DNA from: Carnobacterium sp. CP1
GTDB lineage: Bacteria > Bacillota > Bacilli > Lactobacillales > Carnobacteriaceae
DNA length: 64,000 nucleotides
Reading direction: 5' to 3'
Assembly (NCBI RefSeq): GCF_001483965.1
Contig: NZ_CP010796.1
Coordinates: forward strand, 1,426,001 to 1,490,000
Below are positions 34,158 through 44,945 of the stretch, piece by piece (positions within the stretch are counted from its first letter, which is position 1; every line of letters starts with the position of its first letter). The notes under the pieces were generated by a model, which ran no database searches, was not told where the DNA came from, and saw nothing but the letters and a program-made list of their open reading frames with translations. The translations under genes were made by a program, and so were the position numbers.

Positions 34158-35018
34158 TTAATCTGTTCCTTCTCTCAACTGCTGCATCAAATAAAACAAC
34201 TCTTTTTCGAAAACCACTCCATATAACGGATCAATTCCCTCTTGGATCGTCTGTTCAACAACTTTAGATACATAGTTTACCGCTACTTGAGCAGCACGCA
34301 GCAATGATTGCTGTTGAAACAAGAAGCCCGCGACCGTACTGGTGAACAAATCTCCCGTACCATCAAAATGTCCCGGGTAAACTGGTGCAAATGTATACTG
34401 GATCTTGACTGCATTCGTTTTTGAAACGATGGCTGCTCCAACGCTTGCTTCATTCAGCATCACACCAGATAAAATAATTTCTTTGTCTGTTAACTGCTGC
34501 AGTTGTTTGACCAACTCTTCCACTTCGCCTTTTTGATGAGGCTTTGTTAGATACGGTCGTCCCGTCAACAGGCACGCTTCCGTGATGTTAGGTATCAAGA
34601 CATCCGCATAACTGCAAAGTTCACGCATGGCTTGCACATGCTGCTGAGTGTAGCCATCATACAATTGTCCTTCGTCTCCCATCACTGGGTCTAAAACGAC
34701 CAATGCCTCTTCGGTAGTAAACTCTTTGATCACCTTTTGCATTAGTTCTATTTGTTGCAAAGTCCCTAAATACCCAATGACAATGCCGTCAAATTTAATA
34801 TTCAATGAACGCCAATGCTCCAGAATCGCCAAGTTCTCAGCGCTTAAATCCAGAAAGGTATACTTTTCAAACTCTTTGCCGGTATGCGTGGAAAGCAAGG
34901 CAGTAGGCAAGACATTGACCCAATTTCCCAGACAGCTCAAAATAGGGACGGCTACATTCATTGAGATCCGGCAACTAGCTGAGATATCTTGGATGACTAA
35001 AATTCTTGGTTGCTTCAC
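34158..35018 (-). CDS. pdxY: pyridoxamine/pyridoxal kinase (PdxY-like)
   Basis: The GTG start, with AGAGGGG 7 nt upstream, gives 286 residues. The ribokinase-like enzyme phosphorylates B6 vitamers. Visible are DISASCRISMNVAVPIL at the N-terminus, VLDPVMGDEGQLYDGY in the middle (about 112-127), PNITEACLLTG, and the anion-hole motif GHFDGTGDLFTS with catalytic Asp near residue 225. PdxK/ThiD relatives are similar, but the DPVMGD...Y pattern favours PdxY. Confidence 0.85.
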   Translation of the reverse strand: MKQPRILVIQDISASCRISMNVAVPILSCLGNWVNVLPTALLSTHTGKEFEKYTFLDLSAENLAILEHWRSLNIKFDGIVIGYLGTLQQIELMQKVIKEFTTEEALVVLDPVMGDEGQLYDGYTQQHVQAMRELCSYADVLIPNITEACLLTGRPYLTKPHQKGEVEELVKQLQQLTDKEIILSGVMLNEASVGAAIVSKTNAVKIQYTFAPVYPGHFDGTGDLFTSTVAGFLFQQQSLLRAAQVAVNYVSKVVEQTIQEGIDPLYGVVFEKELFYLMQQLREGTD

Positions 35019-35269
35019 GCTGTTTCCCCTCTTCTGCAATATAATCTAGCTTTAGTTTAGCATACTTCAGCTGCTCTGCCGGATTTTTTTAAAAATTCTG
35101 CTATGTCCAACACTGAAGAATACGCCGCATTGAGGGAAGCAGTAGAAGGTAATCGGAAAAAAGTTTTGTGGTTTTAACGGTAATCTTTATGTCTATCTTT
35201 GATACAACTATTAAAAAACCGGTTTTATGTCTCACAACAAAATGACTGTTTCATTCGTTGCTTTTTATA

Positions 35270-35740
35270 TTAGCCAATGGAAAACACGTTACTCCATTCA
35301 TCTCTTTTAGACAAAAACTCTCTTGCCAACTGCTGTGCTCCTTCTAACGTATGATTTGCAGCCCAACCACATTGCTTTGGGTTGCTAGCTGGTACTTCAG
35401 TAGCTATAAGCACATCTTGCATCGTCTTTTCGATTACATTTAAAATTTCATCGTAATTATTGTGGTTGATCACCGTTAAATAAAAACCTGTTTGGCACCC
35501 CATCGGACCGAAATCAACGACATAGTCGGCATGGTTTCGAATCAGTTCAGCTGTCAAATGCTCCAACGAATGAACACACATCATATCCATGTGCTCTACA
35601 TTTGGTTGTGTGAATCGCACATCATATTTTAAAATCAAATCACCGTTACGACCTTCTTTTTCTCCCGCAAGACGTACATAAGGGGCTTTTACTTTTGTAT
35701 GATCTAAATTAAAACTCTCTACATTCATTTTTTTTGTCAT
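35270..35740 (-). CDS. luxS: S-ribosylhomocysteine lyase
   Basis: The 156-residue metalloenzyme splits S-ribosylhomocysteine into homocysteine and DPD, the AI-2 precursor. The metal site HSLEH (residues 57-61) and Cys in KQCGWAA (about 124) are present, with the catalytic Cys in [10 protein letters not shown] (about 82). AAAGGAG is 11 nt upstream. It is the last gene of a four-gene operon with mccA and mccB, which turn the homocysteine into cysteine. No mtnN (Pfs) gene is in the operon. Confidence 0.97.
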   Translation of the reverse strand: MTKKMNVESFNLDHTKVKAPYVRLAGEKEGRNGDLILKYDVRFTQPNVEHMDMMCVHSLEHLTAELIRNHADYVVDFGPMGCQTGFYLTVINHNNYDEILNVIEKTMQDVLIATEVPASNPKQCGWAANHTLEGAQQLAREFLSKRDEWSNVFSIG

Positions 35741-35756
35741 ATCCTAAACATCTCCT

Positions 35757-36398
35757 TTATTTTTTGGTTCCAGTCACTATCCAGACGTAATCATTCATTT
35801 GCTGAACATCCACATCAAAACCGGCTTCTTCAAAAAGCTGCTCCACCGTCGAAACAATAGGATAATACTCACGCTCCAAATCTTCAGCTAATCGATAAAA
35901 GTTCTGTTTCTTGGCTTCGTTAAGCTTTTGAAAAAATGCTGCTTTGGATTTAAACATCGTATCAGCAAAAACGACTTTTCCATTCTCTTCCAATTGGAGA
36001 GCGTAATCCTTTAGTACTAGAGCCTTTTCTTTATCTGTCAAATGATGGAAGACATAGGAACTAACCATTGTATCTATTGCTCTGTCAGGTTTTGGATACT
36101 TCTGCAAATCGCCATCTATAATTTCAAGTTCGGTTGGCAGTTTTTTTTGAGCTGCTTCCCGCATTTCCCTAGAAGGCTCAATGGGAAAAACCGTTTTTCC
36201 TGCTGCTAGCAATTTGAGCGTTAAATTTCCTGTACCGATTCCAAACTCTATGATGCTGTTCCCGCTTCTTGAAACAAGCTCATTTAATATCCTATCATAA
36301 TTTTTAAAGACTTCCTGGTACTCTGGGTCTTTTCCTTCAACAAACTCATCATAATCTTCTGACCAGTCTGAAAAAATTTCTAAAAATTCTCTTCCCAT
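35757..36398 (-). CDS. class I SAM-dependent methyltransferase (YrrT-like)
   Basis: The 213-residue methyltransferase has motif I IIEFGIGTGNLTLKLL (about residues 49-64), the acidic loop VFPIEPS after the next strand, and IDTMVSSYVFHHLTDKEK (about 110-127). Its position in an mcc/lux operon matches Bacillus YrrT, a putative AdoMet-dependent methyltransferase that would yield S-adenosylhomocysteine for the recycling route. The acceptor is unknown. Confidence 0.85.
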   Translation of the reverse strand: MGREFLEIFSDWSEDYDEFVEGKDPEYQEVFKNYDRILNELVSRSGNSIIEFGIGTGNLTLKLLAAGKTVFPIEPSREMREAAQKKLPTELEIIDGDLQKYPKPDRAIDTMVSSYVFHHLTDKEKALVLKDYALQLEENGKVVFADTMFKSKAAFFQKLNEAKKQNFYRLAEDLEREYYPIVSTVEQLFEEAGFDVDVQQMNDYVWIVTGTKK

Positions 36399-36416
36399 AA
36401 ACCAACTCCGCCTTCC

Positions 36417-38488
<2,072 letters not shown>

Positions 38489-38522
38489 CTCTTAACTCCT
38501 CTCCTTATCTTAAAAAAAGGTA

Positions 38523-38555
38523 CAAAAAAAAGTGCATGAGTATAGACTCATGCAC
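38523..38555 (-). terminator. intrinsic terminator (attenuator) before mccA
   Basis: On the minus strand a perfect 10-bp stem GTGCATGAGT/ACTCATGCAC with loop CTAT is followed by eight T. It lies between the leader ORF and mccA, 35 bp before the mccA ATG, so full operon transcripts must read through it. Confidence 0.92.
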
Positions 38556-38672
38556 ACAGAAAATCTCTCTTTAAATCCAGCTGGTTTTTAAACTGAAACC
38601 CTTTTCATCCATTCCATAGAAAGCTGGGTAAACTAAACCACCATAGCTGTCTATTCTCGAAAACACAAAAAG

Positions 38673-38777
38673 TTAAGTCAGTAAATCAGAAGCCAATTCA
38701 AAAGATCGTAACTGTTCACATGAGCGATTCATACAACATAGACAACACAACACATTTTTACAGTTCATCTTTTTCAT
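38673..38777 (-). CDS. cysteine-rich leader peptide of the mcc-luxS operon
   Basis: A 34-codon ORF starts 8 nt after AGGAGG. It encodes MKKMNCKNVLCCLCCMNRSC (residues 1-20) and 14 more residues ending DLLT. Six cysteines fall at positions 6, 11, 12, 14, 15 and 20. No family is recognised and a protein function is unlikely. It lies about 40 nt downstream of the operon transcription start and about 115 nt before the terminator in front of mccA. The natural reading is a ribosome-sensing leader: ribosomes stall at the CCLCC codons when cysteinyl-tRNA is scarce. The segment GCTCATGTG in codons 18-21 can pair with the 5-prime arm of the terminator. Confidence 0.8.
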   Translation of the reverse strand: MKKMNCKNVLCCLCCMNRSCEQLRSFELASDLLT

Positions 38778-38825
38778 CTCGGCTTCCTCCTCTTGTTTTT
38801 AATCTTTTTTGGTAAAAGTAGATTC

Positions 38826-38854
38826 ATTGTAACAGCCCTATTTTACCTTGTCAA
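38826..38854 (-). promoter_or_regulatory. promoter of the mcc-luxS operon
   Basis: Minus-strand TTGACA (38849-38854) and TACAAT (38826-38831) are separated by 17 bp, a near-perfect sigma-A promoter. Transcription should begin near 38819, giving a leader of about 330 nt. Confidence 0.85.
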
Positions 38855-39019
38855 TTTAATTTTATCGCTTAGGTTATTCTTTAACTTATTCTCTTGCTTC
38901 TTTCATTTGCCTTTATAGCTGCTAAACAGATAGTTGTTTCTTTTTTAAAAAAGTGTAGTTGCCTTCAATTGACTTAAATTTTTTCTTGGATCAATAACTA
39001 ACAATAAAGAACGAATTTC

Positions 39020-39358
39020 TTACAGTTGCTCATAATTTTCAACGACGCGCTGGAATTGATCATGCAGATTATCCGTAACGACAAAACGCGCTTCTCGGAC
39101 AACTTCTTTATTATCAGCAAACAAAAGCAAAGCAGGAACAGTAAATACTGTGAATTCACTTGCAATTTCAGGAACTTTATCTGCATTTACTTGAATGGGT
39201 TTGATCATAGGAAATTCTACTAACATTTCTTGAACTTGAGGTTGAACGGCATGACAAACGCCGCAATTCTCTCTTGAAATGTATACAAATGCCAATGGGT
39301 TTTCATCAATGAAGTTTCTGACCTCGTTAATAGAGGTTGCTTGAGGAAAAGTGTTCAT
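39020..39358 (-). CDS. thioredoxin-like protein
   Basis: The ATG of MNTFPQATSINEV was chosen because a GTG nine codons upstream has no ribosome site, giving 112 residues. The redox motif is CGVC (about residues 32-35) in FVYISRENCGVCHAVQP, with the cis-Pro segment FTVPALLLF. It is an atypical thioredoxin (usual motif CGPC), possibly a small thiol reductase. It is read in the same direction as the mcc operon, whose promoter lies 165 bp beyond its stop. Confidence 0.85.
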   Translation of the reverse strand: MNTFPQATSINEVRNFIDENPLAFVYISRENCGVCHAVQPQVQEMLVEFPMIKPIQVNADKVPEIASEFTVFTVPALLLFADNKEVVREARFVVTDNLHDQFQRVVENYEQL

Positions 39359-39504
39359 CCTTATCGCCGCCTCTTTTCTTTTCACTATTAATTATTTAAA
39401 GTGTACTTTTTAGAATCCCTTAACTTAGACTCAATTTTTTCAAGTTTAACACTATTCCTATTGATGAGACAAATAAAGCTTCTCTATAAGAGTAAATCAC
39501 ACCC

Positions 39505-40602
39505 CTACTCACTTTCCATTGTTGCTCCAATTACTTTGTTTCTTCCTTGGTCTTTAGCCATATATAAGCACCGATCGGCTAAGCGGAACAGCTTCTTCAT
39601 GTCTTTTTGTTGGGCAGAAGCAGCCAAACCTATGGATATGGTTATATGGATACCGGCTCCATTTTCTAATAAAAATTCTGTGTCTGCCACGCTAGCTCTG
39701 ATATTTTCAGCTATGGCTTCTTGTTCTGTATACGGCAAATCGTTTAAAATCAAACAAAATTCTTCTCCGCCAACACGGTAAACAAGTTCATTGTCGGGAG
39801 CTCCTATTTTCAGAATCGTTGCTAATTGCCGCAAAATAAAATTCCCATTTGCATGACCATAAGTGTCGTTGATCCATTTAAAATGATCAATGTCCAACAT
39901 TGCAAACGCAGTCGTTGCAATCGAGTGGTCAGCTTGGATCATTTTCCATTTTTTATTAAATTCTCTCATATTGTATAAACCAGTCAAATAATCCATTTTT
40001 GCATATTCTTGTTCTTTCAAATATAAATGCAGATTTTTTATCAAATCTTCAATAAAAGCTGTTACTGTAATCGTTACAATACTGGAAAGAATCAATAAAC
40101 CTAGGCAAATAAGAGCACTCAATAAAAAGTCGTCATATAAAAAGAACAAGTTTATAGTGATCGTTGACACACAAACAGCATTGAGGAGCAGCAAGACGGC
40201 ATATTTATTTAACTGTTTCGTTAGTCTCTTACATACGATTGGCAATACTAATCCCAGTACAACGTACATTATCGCTGTTCGGATTGAAGTAGTATTTATT
40301 CCCCAAAACAGACGCAACGCTGCCATCAAAAAAGCTGTCGGAACAGAAACTGAAGGGCCAAAATAATAAACCAGAAAAATTAAAATAACGTGTCTGAAAT
40401 CCATAATAACTTCTTCAGGCAAATCCACTGAAAAAAGCATTAAAATAAAACTTGTTATACTAGATAGCCCAATCATCAACAGCTTTTGTTTTATATTCAA
40501 CGTGTACGTTTTCTCTTTTGGAATCAACTTAACGAATACATAAGATACCGTAGTGAGAATCGAAATATTGGCAATAATATTTAAGAGAATAGATGACAGC
40601 AT
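39505..40602 (-). CDS. membrane-bound diguanylate cyclase (GGDEF)
   Basis: The start at MLSSILLN, with GGAGG 8 nt upstream, gives 365 residues. Six N-terminal helices (to about residue 190) form a 5TM/LYT-type sensor region (VIMDFRHVILIFLVYYFGP, about 67-85), followed by a GGDEF domain with intact GGEEF (about 285) and DYLTGLYNMREF at its start. The product inhibitory site is not recognisable: the RxxD positions read P and E. It should make c-di-GMP for the exopolysaccharide synthase of this operon. Confidence 0.9.
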   Translation of the reverse strand: MLSSILLNIIANISILTTVSYVFVKLIPKEKTYTLNIKQKLLMIGLSSITSFILMLFSVDLPEEVIMDFRHVILIFLVYYFGPSVSVPTAFLMAALRLFWGINTTSIRTAIMYVVLGLVLPIVCKRLTKQLNKYAVLLLLNAVCVSTITINLFFLYDDFLLSALICLGLLILSSIVTITVTAFIEDLIKNLHLYLKEQEYAKMDYLTGLYNMREFNKKWKMIQADHSIATTAFAMLDIDHFKWINDTYGHANGNFILRQLATILKIGAPDNELVYRVGGEEFCLILNDLPYTEQEAIAENIRASVADTEFLLENGAGIHITISIGLAASAQQKDMKKLFRLADRCLYMAKDQGRNKVIGATMESE

Positions 40603-40657
40603 AATAAATTCCTCCAATCAGCTAGCCATAGTAAATAAAAATAGTCTGTTTAATTTG

Positions 40658-41380
40658 TTACCGACATTTCTTTATGCATTTTGAAGGTTTTCCAAAGTGG
40701 TAACCTTGTTGAAGGACTATCCCTTGTTCTTTCAGCCCCTCACTTGTTGCTTGATCTTCAATACCTTCCACGATGAAATCAAGGTGGTAATCTTCAGAAA
40801 ACCGTTGCCAAGCACCTAAGAACAGATGCAGCGTTTCTTCTTTTATATCTTTTTTAGTGCATTTTACGATTGAAAATTTAATTTGGTCTAGATAAGGAGT
40901 ATATTTTAAAACCTCATCCAATGAATTTTTTCCTGAGCCCACATCATCCAATGCAATGCAGTAGCCCTTTGCTTTGATCGATGCAAAAATAGATTGCAGT
41001 TGTTGATCGATCGTTAAAGAATCAACGTTTTCAGTTGAAGCAGCAAATAATGGAGCGTCTTCAGTTATTTCGATGGCCAATTGTTTAGCATACGGCTGCA
41101 TCGTCGTAAAAAAATCAGTGGTTTCCGGATAAAATAATTGTCTAGGAGCGAAATTGATAGAAAACTGCACTGTCGGAAACAACTGCACCAATCGCACTAG
41201 TTCCTCTTGAAACCAATTTAAAAAATGACTGTGTTCTTTTTTGCTATGGATAATCTTTTCCATTTTTGCAGCTGGGTAATGCGGGTTTTGCTCTTTGTTT
41301 CTTAATAAGATTTCATATCCAATCACTCGATTGTTCTGCACATCGACTTTAGGTTGAAAGTGAAATTGAAACTCATCCAT
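40658..41380 (-). CDS. EAL-domain c-di-GMP phosphodiesterase
   Basis: The start at MDEFQFHFQPKV has GGGGAGG 7 nt upstream, giving 240 residues, a stand-alone EAL domain. Catalytic positions are largely kept: EILLR for EAL, SINFAP (Asn), IEITED (Glu), DDVGSGKNSL for the DDFGTG loop, Lys in IKFSIVK, Glu in EGIED and the QGYHFGKP end. The Asp after the Lys (usual KID) is Ser here, so activity may be altered. It lies between a hydrolase gene and a cyclase gene in an EPS operon. Confidence 0.87.
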   Translation of the reverse strand: MDEFQFHFQPKVDVQNNRVIGYEILLRNKEQNPHYPAAKMEKIIHSKKEHSHFLNWFQEELVRLVQLFPTVQFSINFAPRQLFYPETTDFFTTMQPYAKQLAIEITEDAPLFAASTENVDSLTIDQQLQSIFASIKAKGYCIALDDVGSGKNSLDEVLKYTPYLDQIKFSIVKCTKKDIKEETLHLFLGAWQRFSEDYHLDFIVEGIEDQATSEGLKEQGIVLQQGYHFGKPSKCIKKCR

Positions 41381-41454
41381 TTGAAGACCTCCCCTACTAC
41401 TACTTAAATCGGTCATTTTCGCGGAAAAATAAGGCTGTAAGTGTTTTTTCATTC

Positions 41455-42498
41455 TCAGTCCCACTCCCACTGTTTATTAACAAAGTCATTTTTATACAAG
41501 AGATTGACCGTTTCCGACCACATGTAATCAAAAAAATGAATGGTTGAATAATCAGCATTTTTATCAAAAGAAGGTTGGTTTAAGAGTATGCTTTGGAGTT
41601 CGTTAACGTATGTTTCTTCATGAGATAAATTGAAATAAAGGATAGCTAGAGCATAAACCGCACTTGATTCATAAGGAACGGCTGGAGCGAGATCCTCTTT
41701 AAGATATCCTCCGAACAATTTTCCTTTTGTATCCCATTCTTCTTTCAGCCATTGATCAAAGGCTTTAGGTATTTGTTCTGTGAAATGGATGTACTGAATA
41801 GCTATCATTAGTTGGTCAATCATATTAACCGTCCCTTTATCAGCTGATAAATAAACCTGCTTTTCAACGTCATAAATTTCTTTAAAAAAAGGTGTTTCAA
41901 GCTTGCTTGATTCTATTACTATTTTTTGATACGCCGCTTTATCTACTGCTGTATTTTCTTTTATGATTTGGTGATTGATATACGATAAATGTAAAGTGTT
42001 CGTTTTCTTTTGCACGTTCCAATCATAAAAATCGACCAAGACGCCATCGGTCAATTGGTTTGAATTTAACGCTTCTTCCAGTTCATCAGCTAATTTCAAA
42101 TACGATGAATCTTGAAAACGAGTACTCGCTTTTCTAAGTACTTCGATGATGCGAAAGTCATCAACCGAAGCATTTGTTGTGGTTTCAGCAGTGGCTACCC
42201 ATTTAATAAACGTTCCGTTTGGTTGTTTCGCTAAAAAGTTTTTCCTTAAACTGTCTACTTGTTGCTTAAATTCTTTTTCATCTTCCGCAAGCAGTAAATA
42301 ATAAAGGTATTGGCCAATGCTTTCAGATAGATATTGGGTATTGGATTCTTTTGCGTAATTTTTAATCAAGTCTTTATTCGTTTTATAGTTGTTATCCACT
42401 ACCTGCTGAACACCTATCTTCCTTTGAAAACCTAAGGCTAACAAACAACTCATTAAAAGAACAATCAGCAAGATGACATAAACCCTTTTTTTCTTCAC
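41455..42498 (-). CDS. GH8-like exported glycoside hydrolase of the EPS operon
   Basis: The 347-residue protein has an N-terminal signal anchor (about residues 5-24) and an extracytoplasmic alpha-helical domain. YLSESIGQYLYYLLLAEDEK (about 55-74) resembles the SEG(x)GQGYG stretch of GH8 enzymes carrying the acid Glu, and NASVDDFRIIEVL matches the following Asp-containing helix. BcsZ of cellulose systems and PssZ of Listeria are GH8 enzymes that trim the nascent polymer. Overall similarity is distant, so the family call rests on these motifs and operon position. Its ATG overlaps the GT2 stop. Confidence 0.65.
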   Translation of the reverse strand: MKKKRVYVILLIVLLMSCLLALGFQRKIGVQQVVDNNYKTNKDLIKNYAKESNTQYLSESIGQYLYYLLLAEDEKEFKQQVDSLRKNFLAKQPNGTFIKWVATAETTTNASVDDFRIIEVLRKASTRFQDSSYLKLADELEEALNSNQLTDGVLVDFYDWNVQKKTNTLHLSYINHQIIKENTAVDKAAYQKIVIESSKLETPFFKEIYDVEKQVYLSADKGTVNMIDQLMIAIQYIHFTEQIPKAFDQWLKEEWDTKGKLFGGYLKEDLAPAVPYESSAVYALAILYFNLSHEETYVNELQSILLNQPSFDKNADYSTIHFFDYMWSETVNLLYKNDFVNKQWEWD

Positions 42499-43727
42499 AC
42501 TGTGCTCCCTTTTTTGAATCGTTTTGTCTTATCCCACGTGATTGTTGTTTTGGTGATTCGGCTCCAAATGTATTGACTAGCACTTCTTAACAATAACAAT
42601 AGGAAAAATTGTGCATAAGTAAAGTACATGATCAATCCCACAAAAATATTGAATGGAGAGATGGAATTCTCCAATACCATGGCACTGATAACTTGTGCTG
42701 TATAAACGACATAGCTTAAAAACCAAATAAACAATAATGGGATATCAAAATAAGGAACGGAAAACCCAAACAACCCTAAAACAAACCAAATGTTGGAAAC
42801 CAAGAGCAACACTACAAAAAAGAAGTAAGTCAAGACATGCTGCAGACTGTAAATAAACGTTTTCCCTTTCCAAAAACTCCAATCGCGTAAAGATTTCTCT
42901 AACAAATACAAGTTACCGGTCAACCATCTGGTCCGCTGTTTGATAAAGATTTTTATATTTTCAGGTTCTTGCTCCCAAGTATGCGATTGGTGGACAACCG
43001 GCAGTGTTTTCCCCATTGCTGCTATTCGGACCGTTAACTCGGCATCTTCCGCTAAAGCATAAGGGTCATATCCTCCGGCCGCTTGAAGAACTTCTCTTTT
43101 AAGCAGCATATTGGTACCTGCCAGAGAACCGGCTTTAAACAATTTCCAGCGGCCGCTTTGCATCAGCAATTGGAATACTTGGAATTCAATCGCAATCATT
43201 CGTGTCAGCAAATTTTGACTGGCATTGATCGTTTTAACATAGCCTACTGCTCCTGCAGAATCTTTCGTCGTTTCTGCTGCATGCACCAATTCAATCACTG
43301 CATTTCTGTTCGGCTGGTTGTCTGCATCAAACACTAAAAAGTAATCCGATGTTGTGATAGAAAGCCCATAATTTAGTACACGTGACTTACCTGTTGGTTT
43401 GCCCGGCGGGACTTTGATATAACAAATTCTAGAAAATAATTGGCTGAATTCTTGTACAATACTCGCTGTATCATCTGCTGAATTGTCGTCTAATAGATAA
43501 ACGGTCAGCTCTCCCGGGTACTCTAACTTGACCATTGCATTTAACGTATCCTTAATAACGACACCTTCATTATGAGCAGGAATCAAAACCGCGACCGATG
43601 GATAATTCGTTAAGATGATTTCTTCTTTTTTTGTTAACCGCTGAATCACGCCTGCTATTGTAAGAATGGAATAAAAAACCAACATCGCCCAAAAGAAAAA
43701 CATAATCACTATCATCGCTATATTCAT
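42495..43727 (-). CDS. processive GT2 family glycosyltransferase (BcsA/PgaC/PssC-like)
   Basis: The 410-residue membrane glycosyltransferase polymerises an exopolysaccharide. It has an N-terminal helix (about 5-27), a catalytic domain with VYLLDDNSADDT (about 76-87), FDADNQP (DxD, about 136), LAEDAELTVRI (base Asp) and QRTRWLTG (QxxRW) and three to four C-terminal helices. No PilZ domain is attached, so c-di-GMP sensing must come from a partner, plausibly the degenerate GGDEF protein encoded immediately upstream with a 4-bp overlap. Confidence 0.92.
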   Translation of the reverse strand: MNIAMIVIMFFFWAMLVFYSILTIAGVIQRLTKKEEIILTNYPSVAVLIPAHNEGVVIKDTLNAMVKLEYPGELTVYLLDDNSADDTASIVQEFSQLFSRICYIKVPPGKPTGKSRVLNYGLSITTSDYFLVFDADNQPNRNAVIELVHAAETTKDSAGAVGYVKTINASQNLLTRMIAIEFQVFQLLMQSGRWKLFKAGSLAGTNMLLKREVLQAAGGYDPYALAEDAELTVRIAAMGKTLPVVHQSHTWEQEPENIKIFIKQRTRWLTGNLYLLEKSLRDWSFWKGKTFIYSLQHVLTYFFFVVLLLVSNIWFVLGLFGFSVPYFDIPLLFIWFLSYVVYTAQVISAMVLENSISPFNIFVGLIMYFTYAQFFLLLLLRSASQYIWSRITKTTITWDKTKRFKKGSTV

Positions 43728-44491
43728 TTTTTAAGTTCTCCATCCTTGTGATCCACATAGTAGTCATGACCTTGTTCTTGATTCAAAATCTCATAACTAA
43801 TCGGCAGTTGAATCAAATTTAACTCTGTTCGTAAAGATTGATAAAGCCGCTCTACTACTTTTAAGCAGCCTTCTTTTTTAGTGTTTTGCAAAAAGACCAG
43901 ATAAGAACCGTCTGCTAGCTTTGTTACTAAATCGAAATCAGATCTCACTGTTTGTAACAATGTTTGCATCAATAAAAAATTCATTGATTCTTTTGTTGTG
44001 TTTAAAGGAGTGGTCTTAACCGAGATATAAAAATTTTCTTCTCCTCGTCTTTGGGTCCCTGCCATAATAACTTTAATTCGATTGGTAAACTCTGAATGGG
44101 TCAGCAAATTAGATGTTCCTACATATTTTTCTAATTCTTCAGCTTTTTTTCTTAGGCTAGTCAGCTCTTCACTGTTTCTTTTCGCTTCTGCAAACACTAA
44201 CCACATAAGGATCAAAGCTGCCATCAACAGTATATATTCACCAATCAAATAAGTTTGAGACTTTATACTTGTACCTGATAAAACGGCAAGTGAAAAACCG
44301 GTACTGAAAATAATGGTAAGTATTAAAATAAAATTTTTAGAAGTAGATAGAAAATTCATGATCAGTGCTGTTATCAGAAGAACTGAGAAACTAATATAAA
44401 GGTGACTTTTTGTAGTAAATTGAAAAATCAGAAGAAAAACGACTAACAATAAAGCAAGAAAAAGCGATAAAGATGACGTTCGTTTTGACAT
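43724..44491 (-). CDS. membrane protein with degenerate GGDEF domain (PssE-like)
   Basis: The 255-residue protein has four hydrophobic helices (to about residue 105), a short coiled coil (about 105-125) and a C-terminal GGDEF-like fold. The signature position reads ADGSY within DLVTKLADGSYLVFLQNTKK (about 195-214), so it cannot be a cyclase. An Arg and two Asp (RSDFD) sit near the inhibitory-site position but out of exact RxxD spacing. It is the first gene of the EPS operon and may be its c-di-GMP receptor, as PssE is in Listeria. Confidence 0.72.
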   Translation of the reverse strand: MSKRTSSLSLFLALLLVVFLLIFQFTTKSHLYISFSVLLITALIMNFLSTSKNFILILTIIFSTGFSLAVLSGTSIKSQTYLIGEYILLMAALILMWLVFAEAKRNSEELTSLRKKAEELEKYVGTSNLLTHSEFTNRIKVIMAGTQRRGEENFYISVKTTPLNTTKESMNFLLMQTLLQTVRSDFDLVTKLADGSYLVFLQNTKKEGCLKVVERLYQSLRTELNLIQLPISYEILNQEQGHDYYVDHKDGELKK

Positions 44492-44945
44492 ATCAAGCTG
44501 TACCTCGTTTCTGTATTTAAAGGTTTTAAGTTATATAATGTTATTTTATATCACACCCTTTTTTTAAAATCTATTACTTTATAGCCATTTCATTTTTTTG
44601 TTCGGTTATTATGTTTATTTTGTTCACAATTGAACTGCTATTCTGTCTTCCTTTTACAAAAAAATAAAATTATCATTCCTAATAGTTAGAATGCAGCATA
44701 TCAGTCTATTTCTTTCTTACTCCGTTTATATTTTTTCAATAAATTCCTGAGAATAAGAGATTTATCACTTGTTATAATTATTTTCTAAAGTACCTGTTTT
44801 TTTTCAAAAACACTCAAGATGCTGTGTAATTAGGAATAAAGAACAAAGAATAAACCAAATCCTCTTGTCCTCTTTAGTCTTATGCGGTATAGTATGTGAT
44901 ATAGTTAACAATCGCTTTTATCTTTTTAGAAATGGAGCAATTGAT
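44492..44945. other. 454-bp AT-rich divergent intergenic region
   Basis: It separates the EPS operon from the DUF1858/DUF438 pair. A plus-strand promoter lies at 44865-44893. For the EPS operon only AT-rich -10-like sequences near 44535-44545 are seen, with no clear -35. No gene was recognised. Confidence 0.6.
44865..44893 (+). promoter_or_regulatory. promoter of the DUF1858/DUF438 pair
   Basis: TTGTCC and TATAGT with 17-bp spacing, about 50 bp before the DUF1858 start. Confidence 0.55.

Noticed and set aside
35108-35178. Plus-strand 24-codon frame starting MSNTEEYAALREAVEG
   Set aside because: It looks protein-like but has no ribosome site and no recognised homologue; it may be a relic. 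Too weak to list as a gene.
38489-38820. T-box or S-box (SAM) riboswitch before mccA
   Set aside because: The leader length would fit, but the T-box AGGGUGGNACC motif and the S-box core were not found, whereas a good ribosome site and a Cys-rich ORF were. A divergent riboswitch cannot be fully excluded without a covariance-model search.
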